The position numbers were made by a program, and so were the translations under genes. Below are positions 9,511-17,815 of a stretch of 64,000 nt of DNA, in pieces (the stretch's first letter is position 1; each line of letters opens with the position of its first letter). This DNA comes from Lentzea californiensis (GTDB taxonomy: Bacteria; Actinomycetota; Actinomycetes; Mycobacteriales; Pseudonocardiaceae): contig NZ_JANBBE010000013.1 in assembly GCF_024648825.1 (NCBI RefSeq), positions 186,001 through 250,000 on the forward strand, in the 5' to 3' direction. The notes under the pieces are model-generated. The model was not told where the DNA came from and did no database searches. It was given only the letters and a program-made list of their open reading frames with translations.

Positions 9511-10767
9511 TCAGTCGGTGATGACGCGTTCCCTCGGGAACGTAGCCGACACCAGGAAGCCGCCGTCCTCGGTCGGCCCCGCCGAGAACTCGCCGCCGAG
9601 CAACGCGGCGCGCTCGCGCAGGCCGACCAGGCCGTGGCCTCCGCTGGGCAGCGTCGACGACGGGCTGGACGCGGCGGTGTTGCGCACCTCGACCAGCACG
9701 TTGTCGTCGTACTGGGCGTCGATGAACACCGTCGCGCTCGCGCCCACGGCGTGCTTGCGGATGTTCGTCAGGGCCTCCTGCACCGTCCGGTAGACGGCGC
9801 CGGACACCGGTGCGGAGAGGTCCTCGACGGGACCCTTGAGCTGGATGCTGACCTCGAAGCCCGCGTCGGCGGCCAGTTCCGGCAGTTCGTCGAGGCTCGG
9901 CTGGGTGTCGTCCGTGGTGCGCAGGACGGACACGAGCTGACGCAGTTCATCGAGCGTGCGCGTCGACAACATGCGGATGGTGCCGGCGACCTGCTTGTGC
10001 TCGGCGTCGACCACGGACATGCGAAGTGCGCCGGCCTGCATCGCGATGAGGCTGACCTGGTGCGACACGACGTCGTGCATCTCGCGGGCGAGCTTTGCCC
10101 GTTCGTCGGCACGGATGGCGTGCGCGTGGAGCACACGCTCTCTCTCGCGTGACTCGGCCAGTTCGGAGATGCGGTCGGAGAGTTCCTGCCGCGCGTGCAC
10201 CAGCAGGCCGATCGCGATCGGCAGGCCCGCCACCAGGAAGCCGTAGATCGCCGAGTGGAAGTGACCCGACGCGGGACGTTCGATCAGCTCCTCGAACGGC
10301 CAGGCGACGAACCGGCAGAGCCACACCAGCGCGGCCGCGAGGCCCGTCTGCCAGCCGCCGATGTAGCGGCGGGCGACCGTGTAGAGGGCGATCATCGCGG
10401 CGAGCTGCGACCAGCCGACGAAGAAGCCGGGGATGGTCAGGACCAGCGTCAGGAACGGGAACCGGCGGCGCAGGACCAGCGCGCCGACCGCGAGCCAGTT
10501 GAGCCACAGCTGGTAGTTCTCGATCGGCGGGAGGTCCGTGATCGGGTCGGCTTCGAGCCACAACCCGTACAGCCAGACGTCGAGCGCCGCGAAGAAGATC
10601 AGCGCGAGGTCGGCGAGGACCTGACGGTAGTCACCGCTGAGCGGCCAGCGCGAGCCGGCCGCAGTCGTCGCCGGCCGTCTGGCCGGGAGCAGCGTCGTGG
10701 TCAGTATCCGACCTCCCCTGTGAGCCTTGCGATCCTCACCGTACTGCGCGTATGCGGCGGATGGCAT
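9511..10767 (-). CDS. Two-component sensor histidine kinase, NarL/DesK type (orphan)
   Basis: 418 aa from ATG 10767, chosen because AAAGGGG lies seven bases upstream; an alternative in-frame ATG at 10800 has no such site. The N-terminal half has about five membrane helices (for example LALIFFAALDVWLYGLWL). The HisKA_3 box is REMHDVVSHQVSLIAMQAG with the phospho-accepting His. An HATPase domain follows with QEALTNIRKHA and the GHGLVGLRERA box. Kinases of this class normally pair with a LuxR-type response regulator, but none is adjacent. The nearest receiver, at 12.4 kb, has no output domain. Confidence 0.88.
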   Translation of the reverse strand: MPSAAYAQYGEDRKAHRGGRILTTTLLPARRPATTAAGSRWPLSGDYRQVLADLALIFFAALDVWLYGLWLEADPITDLPPIENYQLWLNWLAVGALVLRRRFPFLTLVLTIPGFFVGWSQLAAMIALYTVARRYIGGWQTGLAAALVWLCRFVAWPFEELIERPASGHFHSAIYGFLVAGLPIAIGLLVHARQELSDRISELAESRERERVLHAHAIRADERAKLAREMHDVVSHQVSLIAMQAGALRMSVVDAEHKQVAGTIRMLSTRTLDELRQLVSVLRTTDDTQPSLDELPELAADAGFEVSIQLKGPVEDLSAPVSGAVYRTVQEALTNIRKHAVGASATVFIDAQYDDNVLVEVRNTAASSPSSTLPSGGHGLVGLRERAALLGGEFSAGPTEDGGFLVSATFPRERVITD

Positions 10768-10899
10768 TGGCTGCCCCTTTACCCCGACCTGCCCCGTCAT
10801 GGGGGTAAGACGTCGTCACACGCGAATCTGTACGGCTGTCGGCTCACATATGTGCTACCGCACACGCTCGTGCGAGCGCGTGCGGTAGTCACAGCACTA

Positions 10900-11529
10900 C
10901 TACGGGCATGTCTTCCAGCTGAACTGGTAGGTCGTGTCGATCGCACCGTCCGTGGAGTCCATCGACACGAAGCTGGTCGTCGTGGCCGTGTTGGACGAGC
11001 CGGGGTAGACGCGGAGCTCGGTGTTGATGTTGAAGTTCCGCTTCTCGCCGCACGGCGAATAGACGATCGCCGCGACCTCGGTCTGGTCGGTGGCCTGCCA
11101 GCCGTCGCTGTGCGGGCCGTTGTACCGGTGTGAGGCCGAGTCGTTCTGCGACATGCCCTGGAAGTAGTAGTTGGCCTTCTGGACGGCGTACGCCCCGCGT
11201 TCGAGATGGGCGAACCCTCTGTAGTCGGCCTGGGCGATGCCGTAGGTGAAGCCCTGCGGGACGTTGACCCGCAGGTTGAGCTGGCAGTTCTTGCGGAAGT
11301 CGGTCGGCCGTGCACCGACGCCGATCTGGGCCAGGTAGTCGCTGTAGGTGACCGTGAACGCCTTGTTGTCCGGGGACACCGCGACGGCCGCCGTGCCCGC
11401 CGGGCAACCCGAGCCGTTGACGGTCACGACGTCGATGGTGATGTGGTCGGGCGGCGGCGTCTCGTTGGGCGCGCCGGGAGGGATGATGATGGCCGAGGTC
11501 AGCAGGGCAGCGGCAACCGCGTTGAGCAT
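10900..11529 (-). CDS. Secreted DUF4360 family protein (copy 1)
   Basis: 209 aa. ATG at 11529 follows GGAAAGG with good spacing; an in-frame TTG at 11544 overlaps that site and is rejected. A short signal peptide (VAAALLTSAIII) precedes a mature domain with TIDVVTVNGSGCPAGTA, YSDYLAQIG, FRKNCQL and a C-terminal SWKTC, the pattern of DUF4360: small exported beta-sandwich proteins with conserved Cys, likely disulfide-bonded. Function is unknown. It forms a tandem pair with the gene at 11607; the two share most motifs, so this is a local duplication. Confidence 0.8.
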   Translation of the reverse strand: MLNAVAAALLTSAIIIPPGAPNETPPPDHITIDVVTVNGSGCPAGTAAVAVSPDNKAFTVTYSDYLAQIGVGARPTDFRKNCQLNLRVNVPQGFTYGIAQADYRGFAHLERGAYAVQKANYYFQGMSQNDSASHRYNGPHSDGWQATDQTEVAAIVYSPCGEKRNFNINTELRVYPGSSNTATTTSFVSMDSTDGAIDTTYQFSWKTCP

Positions 11530-11606
11530 GAGGCACCTTTCCAAACGCGTCTCGCTGGGAGGGGTGGCGGCGGTTGGACTCGGGTGGCGGCGGCCTTTTC
11601 AGGAAA

Positions 11607-12233
11607 TCAGCAGCGCTTCCACGAGAAGTGGTGCAGTGTCCGCACTTCTCCGCGCTGGTAGTCCATGGTCATGAAACTGTTTGTATTGGCGTCCGAGGTA
11701 CCCTTGTCGACACGCAGGGCGCTGTTGATGTTGAGATTCTTCTTCTCGCCGCACGGGGCCCAGACGATCTCGGAGAACTCGGTCCGGTGGGTGATCGACC
11801 AGTTGTCGTCGAACGGCCCGTTGAACGTGTGCTTCCACGTCGTGGTGGCCGATTGACCCTGGAAGTAGTAATTCACCGACTGGTGCCCGACGGCGCCGGG
11901 CCGGACGTACCCGTAGCCGCCGTAGGTCGCTTCGGCGATGCCGTACGAGAAGCCCTGCGGGACGTTGACCTGCAGGGTCAGCTGACAGTTCTTGCGGAAC
12001 TCGGTCGCACCGGCGCCCTTGCCCGCCTGGGCGAGATAGTCGCTGTAGATCACCCAGAACGAGGTGTTGTCCGGTGAGACGATCACTTCGGCGGTGCCCT
12101 GTTTGCACCCGGAACCGTTCACCGTCACCACGTCGATCGTCACGCGCTCCGAAGGAATCGTCGCGGCGTGTGCGGGTGCTGACGACAATGTGAACAGCAC
12201 AGCCAGAGCGGCTGCTGCCGTCGCTTTACGCAT
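11607..12233 (-). CDS. Secreted DUF4360 family protein (copy 2)
   Basis: 208 aa from ATG 12233, preceded by AGGAAAGG; a longer in-frame start at 12308 would extend upstream of the signal peptide and is rejected. The signal peptide ends in SSAPAHAA. The mature part repeats the copy 1 motifs: VTVNGSGCKQGTA, YSDYLAQAG, FRKNCQL, VNVPQGFSYGIAE, YYFQGQS, APCGEKKNLNIN and a C-terminal SWKRC. The four Cys match copy 1 in position. The two genes lie in tandem 77 bp apart and may share a promoter upstream of 12233. Role unknown; exported by Sec. Confidence 0.82.
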   Translation of the reverse strand: MRKATAAAALAVLFTLSSAPAHAATIPSERVTIDVVTVNGSGCKQGTAEVIVSPDNTSFWVIYSDYLAQAGKGAGATEFRKNCQLTLQVNVPQGFSYGIAEATYGGYGYVRPGAVGHQSVNYYFQGQSATTTWKHTFNGPFDDNWSITHRTEFSEIVWAPCGEKKNLNINSALRVDKGTSDANTNSFMTMDYQRGEVRTLHHFSWKRC

Positions 12234-12426
12234 GGAGTTGGCCTTTCCTGGTGCCTCTTTCTCAGCGTGGCGCGGCAGCGGTGCGCGAAGGTTAGCGCAG
12301 AGCCTCAACCAATGGTGTGATCCAAATGGCCCAGCTCACACTGATGGAGCAGTTCGTGAAAGATTGTCAAAAATAGACGGTGACCTGGTGCTGAGGACAC
12401 GAATAGTTTCCGGCATACTTGCCCGC

Positions 12427-12816
12427 ATGTCGCTGGCTGGGCTGGTGCTCGTCGTCGAGGACGAGGACCCCGTGCGTAGGTACACCGTGAGCCTGCTCGA
12501 GGAGTTGGGCTTCACCGTTCTGCAGGCCATCGACGGCACCGAGGCGATCGCGATCCTGCGCAGGCGGTCCACCGAGATCGACGCGATGCTGCTCGACCAC
12601 AGCATGCCGGGCCTGTCCGGCGAGGAGGTGCTCGCGGAGCTGAAGCGCGAGGGCCTGACCGTGCCGGTGGTGCTGACCAGCGGCTACGACCGCACGTCGC
12701 TGGAGCGGCGGTTCGCGGGACACGAGATCGCCGACTACCTGCAGAAGCCGTTCCGGCTGGAGACGCTGGACGAGACGATCCGCGCCGTGCTCGCCAAGCG
12801 CGCTCAGGCGTCCTGA
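12427..12816 (+). CDS. Stand-alone response regulator receiver domain
   Basis: 129 aa from ATG 12427. The whole protein is one receiver (REC) domain: acidic pocket EDED at 11-14, phospho-acceptor Asp57 in LLDHSMPG, Thr/Ser in LTSGYD and Lys in YLQKPF. There is no DNA-binding or enzyme output, so it probably works through protein contact like CheY or as a phosphorelay intermediate. It is convergent with the hybrid kinase at 12804-15737, and their 3' ends overlap by 13 bp. Its sequence style resembles the receiver at the end of that kinase, so the kinase is the obvious candidate partner. That link is inferred. Confidence 0.85.
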   Translation: MSLAGLVLVVEDEDPVRRYTVSLLEELGFTVLQAIDGTEAIAILRRRSTEIDAMLLDHSMPGLSGEEVLAELKREGLTVPVVLTSGYDRTSLERRFAGHEIADYLQKPFRLETLDETIRAVLAKRAQAS

Positions 12817-15737
12817 GTCAGCACCTCGCGGACGCGTTCGAGCAGCACGGACTCCACGTACGGCTTGGTGATCAGCACCTCGTCGTCGAGGACCTCGTCG
12901 GTCGTGTAGCCGGACATGTAGATCACGGCGGGCGCGGCACCGGTCGAGCGCAGCAGCCGGACGAGTTCCGGGCCGCCCATCTTCGGCATCACGACGTCGG
13001 TGAGCACGAGGTCGATGGTGCTGCGGTGCGCGGTGGCGAGCTGCAGCGCCTCCTGGCCGTCGCCCGCCTCGATCACCGCGTAGCCCGCGATCTCCAGCGA
13101 GCGCCGGGTCATGACCCGCACCTGCGCGTCGTCCTCCACGAGCAGCACGGTGCCGGCGCCCCGGTGAGTGGTGGGGCGCCGCGCGCACGGCGCTTCAGGT
13201 CTGCCGTCGCGATCGTGCGGCACGGGCAGATAGACCTCCACGGTCGTGCCCTCGCCCAGTGCGCTTCTCAGTTCGATCTGGCCGCCGGACTGTTGCACGA
13301 TGCCGAACACCGTGGACAGGCCGAGACCCGTGCCCTTGCCGACCGGCTTGGTGGTGAAGTACGGCTCGAACACCTGCGCCTGCACGTCCGGGGCCATGCC
13401 GGCGCCGGTGTCCTGGACGCGCATGACGACGTACTCGCCAGGCCGCACGCCGACGATCCGCCCGGTGTCGCCGCCGCCGAGCTTCCTGTCCGCGATCGAG
13501 ACCCTCAGCGTGCCGCCGTCGGGCATGGCGTCGCGGGAGTTGACCGCGAGGTTGAACAGGATCTGCTCGACCTGGCCCGCGTCCGCCCACACCTGGGCGA
13601 CGCCGTCGGGCAGGTGCATCTCCAGTTCGATGTGGTCGCCGACGAGCGTGCGCAGCATCGAGTGGACCTGGGTGAGGTTGTGCTTGAGGTCCAGGGACTC
13701 CGGGTGCAGGACCTGCTGGCGGGTGAACGCGAGCAGCTGCCTCGTCAGGTTCGCGGCCCGTTCGCCGGCGTGCCTGATGTCCTCGATCGCCGCGCGCCTC
13801 GGATCGTCCTGAAGGGTGCGGCGCAGCAGCATCTCGCTGTTGCCGTTCACGACCGTGAGGATGTTGTTGAAGTCGTGCGCGATGCCACCGGTCAACCGGC
13901 CGATGGCCTCCATCTTCTGTGCATGCCGCAACTGCGCCTCGGTCTCGCCGACACGTTCTTCGAGCCGTGCGCGCGCGTCCTTCAGCTCCTGCATCAGCCT
14001 GATGCTGCGCAACGCGCTGCTGAGCTGCTGCTGCACGGCCTCGTAGATCCAGCCGGGCTCCGGACCCTCCTCGAAGATCACGTACCCGAGGTGGTCCTCG
14101 TCGGTGTGCAGCGGGGCGATCAGGGCGTTGAACGGGGCGTCGCGCCGGAACTGGTACGGCGTCAGGTTGATGGTGGGGAACGGTGTGTCCGGCGGGGTCA
14201 TGAGTTCACCGTGCTCGTACCGGACGAGCGCGCGCGCCGTGCCTGGAGTGTCGTACGCCATGACGTGACAGCCGGGGATGGCCAGGCGGGGGAGTTCGTC
14301 GGCCAGTGCGCTCGTCAGCTCGTCCACGTCCCGTGACGCGATGAGCCGTTGCCCTGCTTCACGCACCGTCTGGTCGTGACGCTCGTGCGACAGGTATTTG
14401 AACCGTGCGTCCGCGGCGAACGCATCGCCCAGGAGCAACTGCACGCGCAGCCACAGGTCGTTGATGATCGTCGCGTCGCTGATGCGGGCCGTCACGAACC
14501 TATGCAGGTCGAACAGCGGTGGCCACCACTGCGCCGGTTCGCACCCGGCGCGTGCGCTCCCGCGGATGTACTCGGCCAGCAGCTTCAGGAACTCCGCGCC
14601 CTCGACCTCGCCGCGGCCCGCCGCCATGAGCTCGACGACCAGCTGCTCGGCCCACCCCTCCGGCAGCTTCGCGGCGGGTTGCCCGAGTGAGTCGCGCAGG
14701 TGGTCGGCCACGGTGGACGCGGTCGCGGACTCGTTGATGCTCAGCCGGTCGTGCGCGGGCGCGTGGTCGCCGAGCCCGGACGGCAGGCAGCCGCACGACC
14801 GGCGCACGATCAGTTCGGTCGGCATGGTCTGCCGCCGGCGCGTGGGCTCGCCCCTCACCAGCGCCACCGCGAGCTCGGCCGCCCGGAACCCCATCTCGTG
14901 GAACGGTGCTCTGACGGTGGTGAACGCGGGTGTCGCCGCGTCGGCGTGCACCTCGCGCCGCACCCTCGCCGCCGGACTTCCCGTGCCGAAGCCGAGGTCG
15001 TGCGTGCGGACGTTCGTGTGATTGCCGTACCCGACGACGGCGACGTCCTCCGGCGTGCGGAAACCCAGCTCCTCCAGCGCGGACACGACCCCGATCGCGT
15101 AGTCGTCGTTCGCGGCGGCGATGGCGTCCGGCGGTTCCTCGATCCGCGCGAGCATCTTGCGCACGGCCTCGGCGGCGCGGTTGGGTTCCCAGATGAACGA
15201 ACCGGGCATCGTGACGAGCGAGGGGTCGAACGGGATTCCGTGGTTGCGCAACGAATCCGCGTAACCCAGGAACCGCTCGCGGGCGCCCGCATGCGTTTGG
15301 GGCCCCCGGACGAACGCGATCCGGCGCTTGCCGTGCACCTCGACGAGGTGGTCGACGGCCTGCTTCATGCCGTCACGGTTGTCCATCGAGATCGTTGGCC
15401 ACTGGGCAAGGCCTGTCTCCACGCTCACGATGGGCATGGGCGCGTACCGCTTCACGTACTCCTGCATGCCATCGGAGCCGATGAGCTGCCCCACGCGCGT
15501 AGTCCACACCACGAGTGCATCGATGCGGTTCGGCGAAATGAGGTCGTAGACCGTGTTCGCACGACGCTTGAGCGGATCGGGATGATCGAGTTCACTGCCC
15601 ACGAAGCACACGAGGTCGCACCCGAGGCGCTGAGCCCCGTCGCTGACACCACGCCACTGCTCGCCCGCGAGCTCGATGAGCGGGCCAGCGGTGATCATCC
15701 CGATGGTGGGACGTCGCTTCGCACTGCCGTTTGCCAC
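12804..15737 (-). CDS. Soluble hybrid histidine kinase with LacI-type ligand-binding sensor and C-terminal receiver
   Basis: About 977 aa. GTG at 15737 is preferred (GCGGGGG just upstream); a TTG at 15755 without ribosome site gives 983 aa. Residues to about 320 match the periplasmic-binding-like core of LacI/GalR regulators (IGMITAGP, ANDDYAIG, VVGYGNH, RRSCGC) but lack the HTH. A helical linker, a GAF-like region (about 440-590) and a short coiled coil follow. Next come HisKA with His in GGIAHDFNNIL, HATPase (NLAVNSRDAM, GTGLGLSTVFG) and a receiver (VEDD, LTDVVMPKMGG, ITKPY). No signal peptide or membrane helix is visible, so sensing is cytosolic. Ligand unknown, perhaps a sugar. Confidence 0.88.
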   Translation of the reverse strand: MANGSAKRRPTIGMITAGPLIELAGEQWRGVSDGAQRLGCDLVCFVGSELDHPDPLKRRANTVYDLISPNRIDALVVWTTRVGQLIGSDGMQEYVKRYAPMPIVSVETGLAQWPTISMDNRDGMKQAVDHLVEVHGKRRIAFVRGPQTHAGARERFLGYADSLRNHGIPFDPSLVTMPGSFIWEPNRAAEAVRKMLARIEEPPDAIAAANDDYAIGVVSALEELGFRTPEDVAVVGYGNHTNVRTHDLGFGTGSPAARVRREVHADAATPAFTTVRAPFHEMGFRAAELAVALVRGEPTRRRQTMPTELIVRRSCGCLPSGLGDHAPAHDRLSINESATASTVADHLRDSLGQPAAKLPEGWAEQLVVELMAAGRGEVEGAEFLKLLAEYIRGSARAGCEPAQWWPPLFDLHRFVTARISDATIINDLWLRVQLLLGDAFAADARFKYLSHERHDQTVREAGQRLIASRDVDELTSALADELPRLAIPGCHVMAYDTPGTARALVRYEHGELMTPPDTPFPTINLTPYQFRRDAPFNALIAPLHTDEDHLGYVIFEEGPEPGWIYEAVQQQLSSALRSIRLMQELKDARARLEERVGETEAQLRHAQKMEAIGRLTGGIAHDFNNILTVVNGNSEMLLRRTLQDDPRRAAIEDIRHAGERAANLTRQLLAFTRQQVLHPESLDLKHNLTQVHSMLRTLVGDHIELEMHLPDGVAQVWADAGQVEQILFNLAVNSRDAMPDGGTLRVSIADRKLGGGDTGRIVGVRPGEYVVMRVQDTGAGMAPDVQAQVFEPYFTTKPVGKGTGLGLSTVFGIVQQSGGQIELRSALGEGTTVEVYLPVPHDRDGRPEAPCARRPTTHRGAGTVLLVEDDAQVRVMTRRSLEIAGYAVIEAGDGQEALQLATAHRSTIDLVLTDVVMPKMGGPELVRLLRSTGAAPAVIYMSGYTTDEVLDDEVLITKPYVESVLLERVREVLTQDA

Positions 15738-15815
15738 AAAACCCCCGCTACTCAACGCGATTGGGGATGATACGCGTTGTCGGGGGGAATGCCTGCCGTG
15801 TTACCAGGGAGATTG

Positions 15816-17183
15816 GTGAACGCTGTACTGGAGGGCCTGGCGTCGAACCCCGCGCTGCCCGGCTACCTGCTCGACCGCCTGGTCACCCGCCCCGGCCTGG
15901 CCGCGGAACTGGCCGATCGCGCAGATCTGACACCGGAGCACGTGCGCGCGTTGCTCGCACACGGCGACTCCTCGGCCGTGTACCAGCTGCTGGAGAACGG
16001 GATGGTCGCTCCAGCGGACGTACCGATCGCGAATGAATCGGTGGCCCTGGTGCTGACCGGCCGCGCCGACGCCGACCCCGCCCTGACCCGCGCACTCGCG
16101 TTCCACCCGGACCCGTCCGTCCGCACCCGCCTGCCCGAATCGGCCTGCTCCCTGCCCGCCGACGTGGTCGCCCTGCTGGCCCGCGACCCCGAGCCGGAGG
16201 TGGTGGCCGAACTGGTCCTGTTCCACGCCCTGCCGCCCACCCTGGCCGAGTCGCTGAGCCGCCACCCGAGCCTCGACGTGCTGCGCGCACTGGCTTCCAG
16301 CCCGCACACACCCGCCTCGGTGCTGGCGCGGCTCCAGTCCGGCACCCTGGCCCGCGAACTGGCGGCCAACCCCGCGACCCCGCCCGCCGTGGCGGCGGAC
16401 CTGTTGCCGCACCACGCGTCCCGCTACTTCCTGGCCGGACGCCCCGACCTGCCCGCCGGCGTCTACGAACAGCTCGCCTCGGAACTCGAACCCGGCATCC
16501 TGTCGCAACTGGCCGCCAACCCGGCCATCCCCGTTGCGGTCCTACGCCAGCTCACGGGAACCCGCGCCCTGCGCCTCGTGCTCCTGCGCAACCCGGCGAT
16601 CCCGCTGTACCTGCTGGAGGAACTGGCCCCGGCCGCGCGCATCGGTCCCGATCCGGTGCCTCGCATCGCTTCCGCTTCTCCTGCGGAGCTTCGGGCTTTG
16701 GCCGCGTCTCCTGTCGCCCAGGTGCGGCTGATGGTGGCGTTGCGTGCGGATCTGCCGCCGGATGTTCTCGCTTGCCTGGTGCTGGACGACGATCCGGGTG
16801 TCGCCGGTGCCGTTGTCGTCCATCCTTCGGTGACGGTGCCGCAGCTGTGGGAACTGGCTTCGCGGCACGGTGCTCGGCTTTACCCCCGGGTCGCGCTGAA
16901 TCCGTTGTGTCCTGCAGAGTTGTTGCACCACATGGTCTTGCGGGCTGCTTCGGTTCGGAAGACCTGTCGGGCCGTTGCGCGGCATCCGTGTGCTTCGGGG
17001 GAGACCTTGGTGCTGTGTTTGGAGGATGCTCAGGCTCGCCACTTCGCGGCCGCGCATCCGCACCTGCCGGTGGCGGTGATCGTGGAGTTGCTGGGGAGTG
17101 AGTTCACGGCCGGGGCCGCGGCGGCGAACCCGTCTTTGCCGGTGCGGGTGATGGAGGAGTTGGTGGACGGGACCGGGGAGTGA
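15816..17183 (+). CDS. Leucine-rich-repeat-variant (LRV) type helical repeat protein
   Basis: 455 aa from GTG 15816, chosen because AGGGAG at 15806-15811 fits it; in-frame TTG 15777 and ATG 15789 lack a properly spaced site. The protein is built of helical repeats of about 23-25 residues with the signature LAxNPxxPxxVxxxL (for example LAANPATPPAVAADL, LAANPAIPVAVLRQL, VALNPLCPAELLHHM, AAANPSLPVRVMEEL), the pattern of LRV solenoids. There is no signal peptide or enzyme motif; a scaffold role is likely. Codon use changes sharply near 16,670, from almost only C/G-ending codons to many T-ending ones. Confidence 0.7.
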   Translation: MNAVLEGLASNPALPGYLLDRLVTRPGLAAELADRADLTPEHVRALLAHGDSSAVYQLLENGMVAPADVPIANESVALVLTGRADADPALTRALAFHPDPSVRTRLPESACSLPADVVALLARDPEPEVVAELVLFHALPPTLAESLSRHPSLDVLRALASSPHTPASVLARLQSGTLARELAANPATPPAVAADLLPHHASRYFLAGRPDLPAGVYEQLASELEPGILSQLAANPAIPVAVLRQLTGTRALRLVLLRNPAIPLYLLEELAPAARIGPDPVPRIASASPAELRALAASPVAQVRLMVALRADLPPDVLACLVLDDDPGVAGAVVVHPSVTVPQLWELASRHGARLYPRVALNPLCPAELLHHMVLRAASVRKTCRAVARHPCASGETLVLCLEDAQARHFAAAHPHLPVAVIVELLGSEFTAGAAAANPSLPVRVMEELVDGTGE

Positions 17184-17242
17184 GCGACGCGGATTCCGAG
17201 GTTGCCGAGGTCGCGCCGCGCACAGACCGCTGAAGAGGCCGG

Positions 17243-17674
17243 TCAGGCCCACCACTTGATCAGGTTGGTCTGCTCCTTGCGGACCTCGTACCCGTTGGCC
17301 GCGTAGAACTCGCGCGCGTGCACCCGGTTCGCTCCGGTCACGAGCCGCACCCCGCGGGCACCGTCGGCCCGCGCCCACTCCTCGCCGGCGGTCAGCAGGG
17401 CCTTGCCCACGCCCCGGCGCTGGTGCCGCGGCGAGATGGCCAGCGTGATCAGGTTCTTCAGCGGGCGGTGGTAGGTGTTCTCGTAGTCGCTGAGCTGGAT
17501 GTAGCCCAGCACGTCGGCGCCGTCGACGGCCACGAGCAGCAGCACGTTGGGCGCCTTGATGATGCGTTCCAGCTGGGCCCGCGTGCCGGGCAGGGGAAAC
17601 TCATAGCCCAGTGCCTCGCGGTTGATCTGCTGGATCGCCGGCGCGTCTTCGGCCAGCACGTCCCGGATGTGCAA
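17243..17674 (-). CDS. GNAT family N-acetyltransferase
   Basis: 143 aa from TTG 17674, five bases after GAGGGGG; a longer in-frame start at 17779 passes through the terminator region and is rejected. The fold matches GNAT: IRDVLAEDAPAIQQI at the start, beta strands VLLLVAVDGADVLGYIQLS, the acetyl-CoA loop SPRHQRRGVGKALL (the Q/RxxGxG/A motif) and FYAANGYE near the end. It transfers an acetyl group to an unknown amine; RimI-like or small-molecule acetylation are both possible. It lies downstream of the pgl terminator and probably has its own promoter. Confidence 0.82.
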   Translation of the reverse strand: MHIRDVLAEDAPAIQQINREALGYEFPLPGTRAQLERIIKAPNVLLLVAVDGADVLGYIQLSDYENTYHRPLKNLITLAISPRHQRRGVGKALLTAGEEWARADGARGVRLVTGANRVHAREFYAANGYEVRKEQTNLIKWWA

Positions 17675-17777
17675 CTCGACCCCCTCGGTTGACCTCCCCA
17701 GCCAACCAGACCGAGCAGGGCGCGGATGCCGGCCTCGCACCCGTCGTGCGCGCACCGCATCAGCAGGCTCCACAAAC

Positions 17778-17809
17778 AAAAAAGGCCCCCAGGCCGAAGC
17801 CTGGGGGCC
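17778..17809 (-). terminator. Intrinsic terminator of the tkt-pgl operon
   Basis: On the minus strand an 11-bp perfect GC stem (17799-17809 with 17784-17794) closes on a TTCG tetraloop and runs into six T (17783-17778). It starts just after the pgl stop at 17816. This is a textbook rho-independent terminator that ends the pentose phosphate operon. Confidence 0.92.
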
Positions 17810-17815
17810 GGAACA

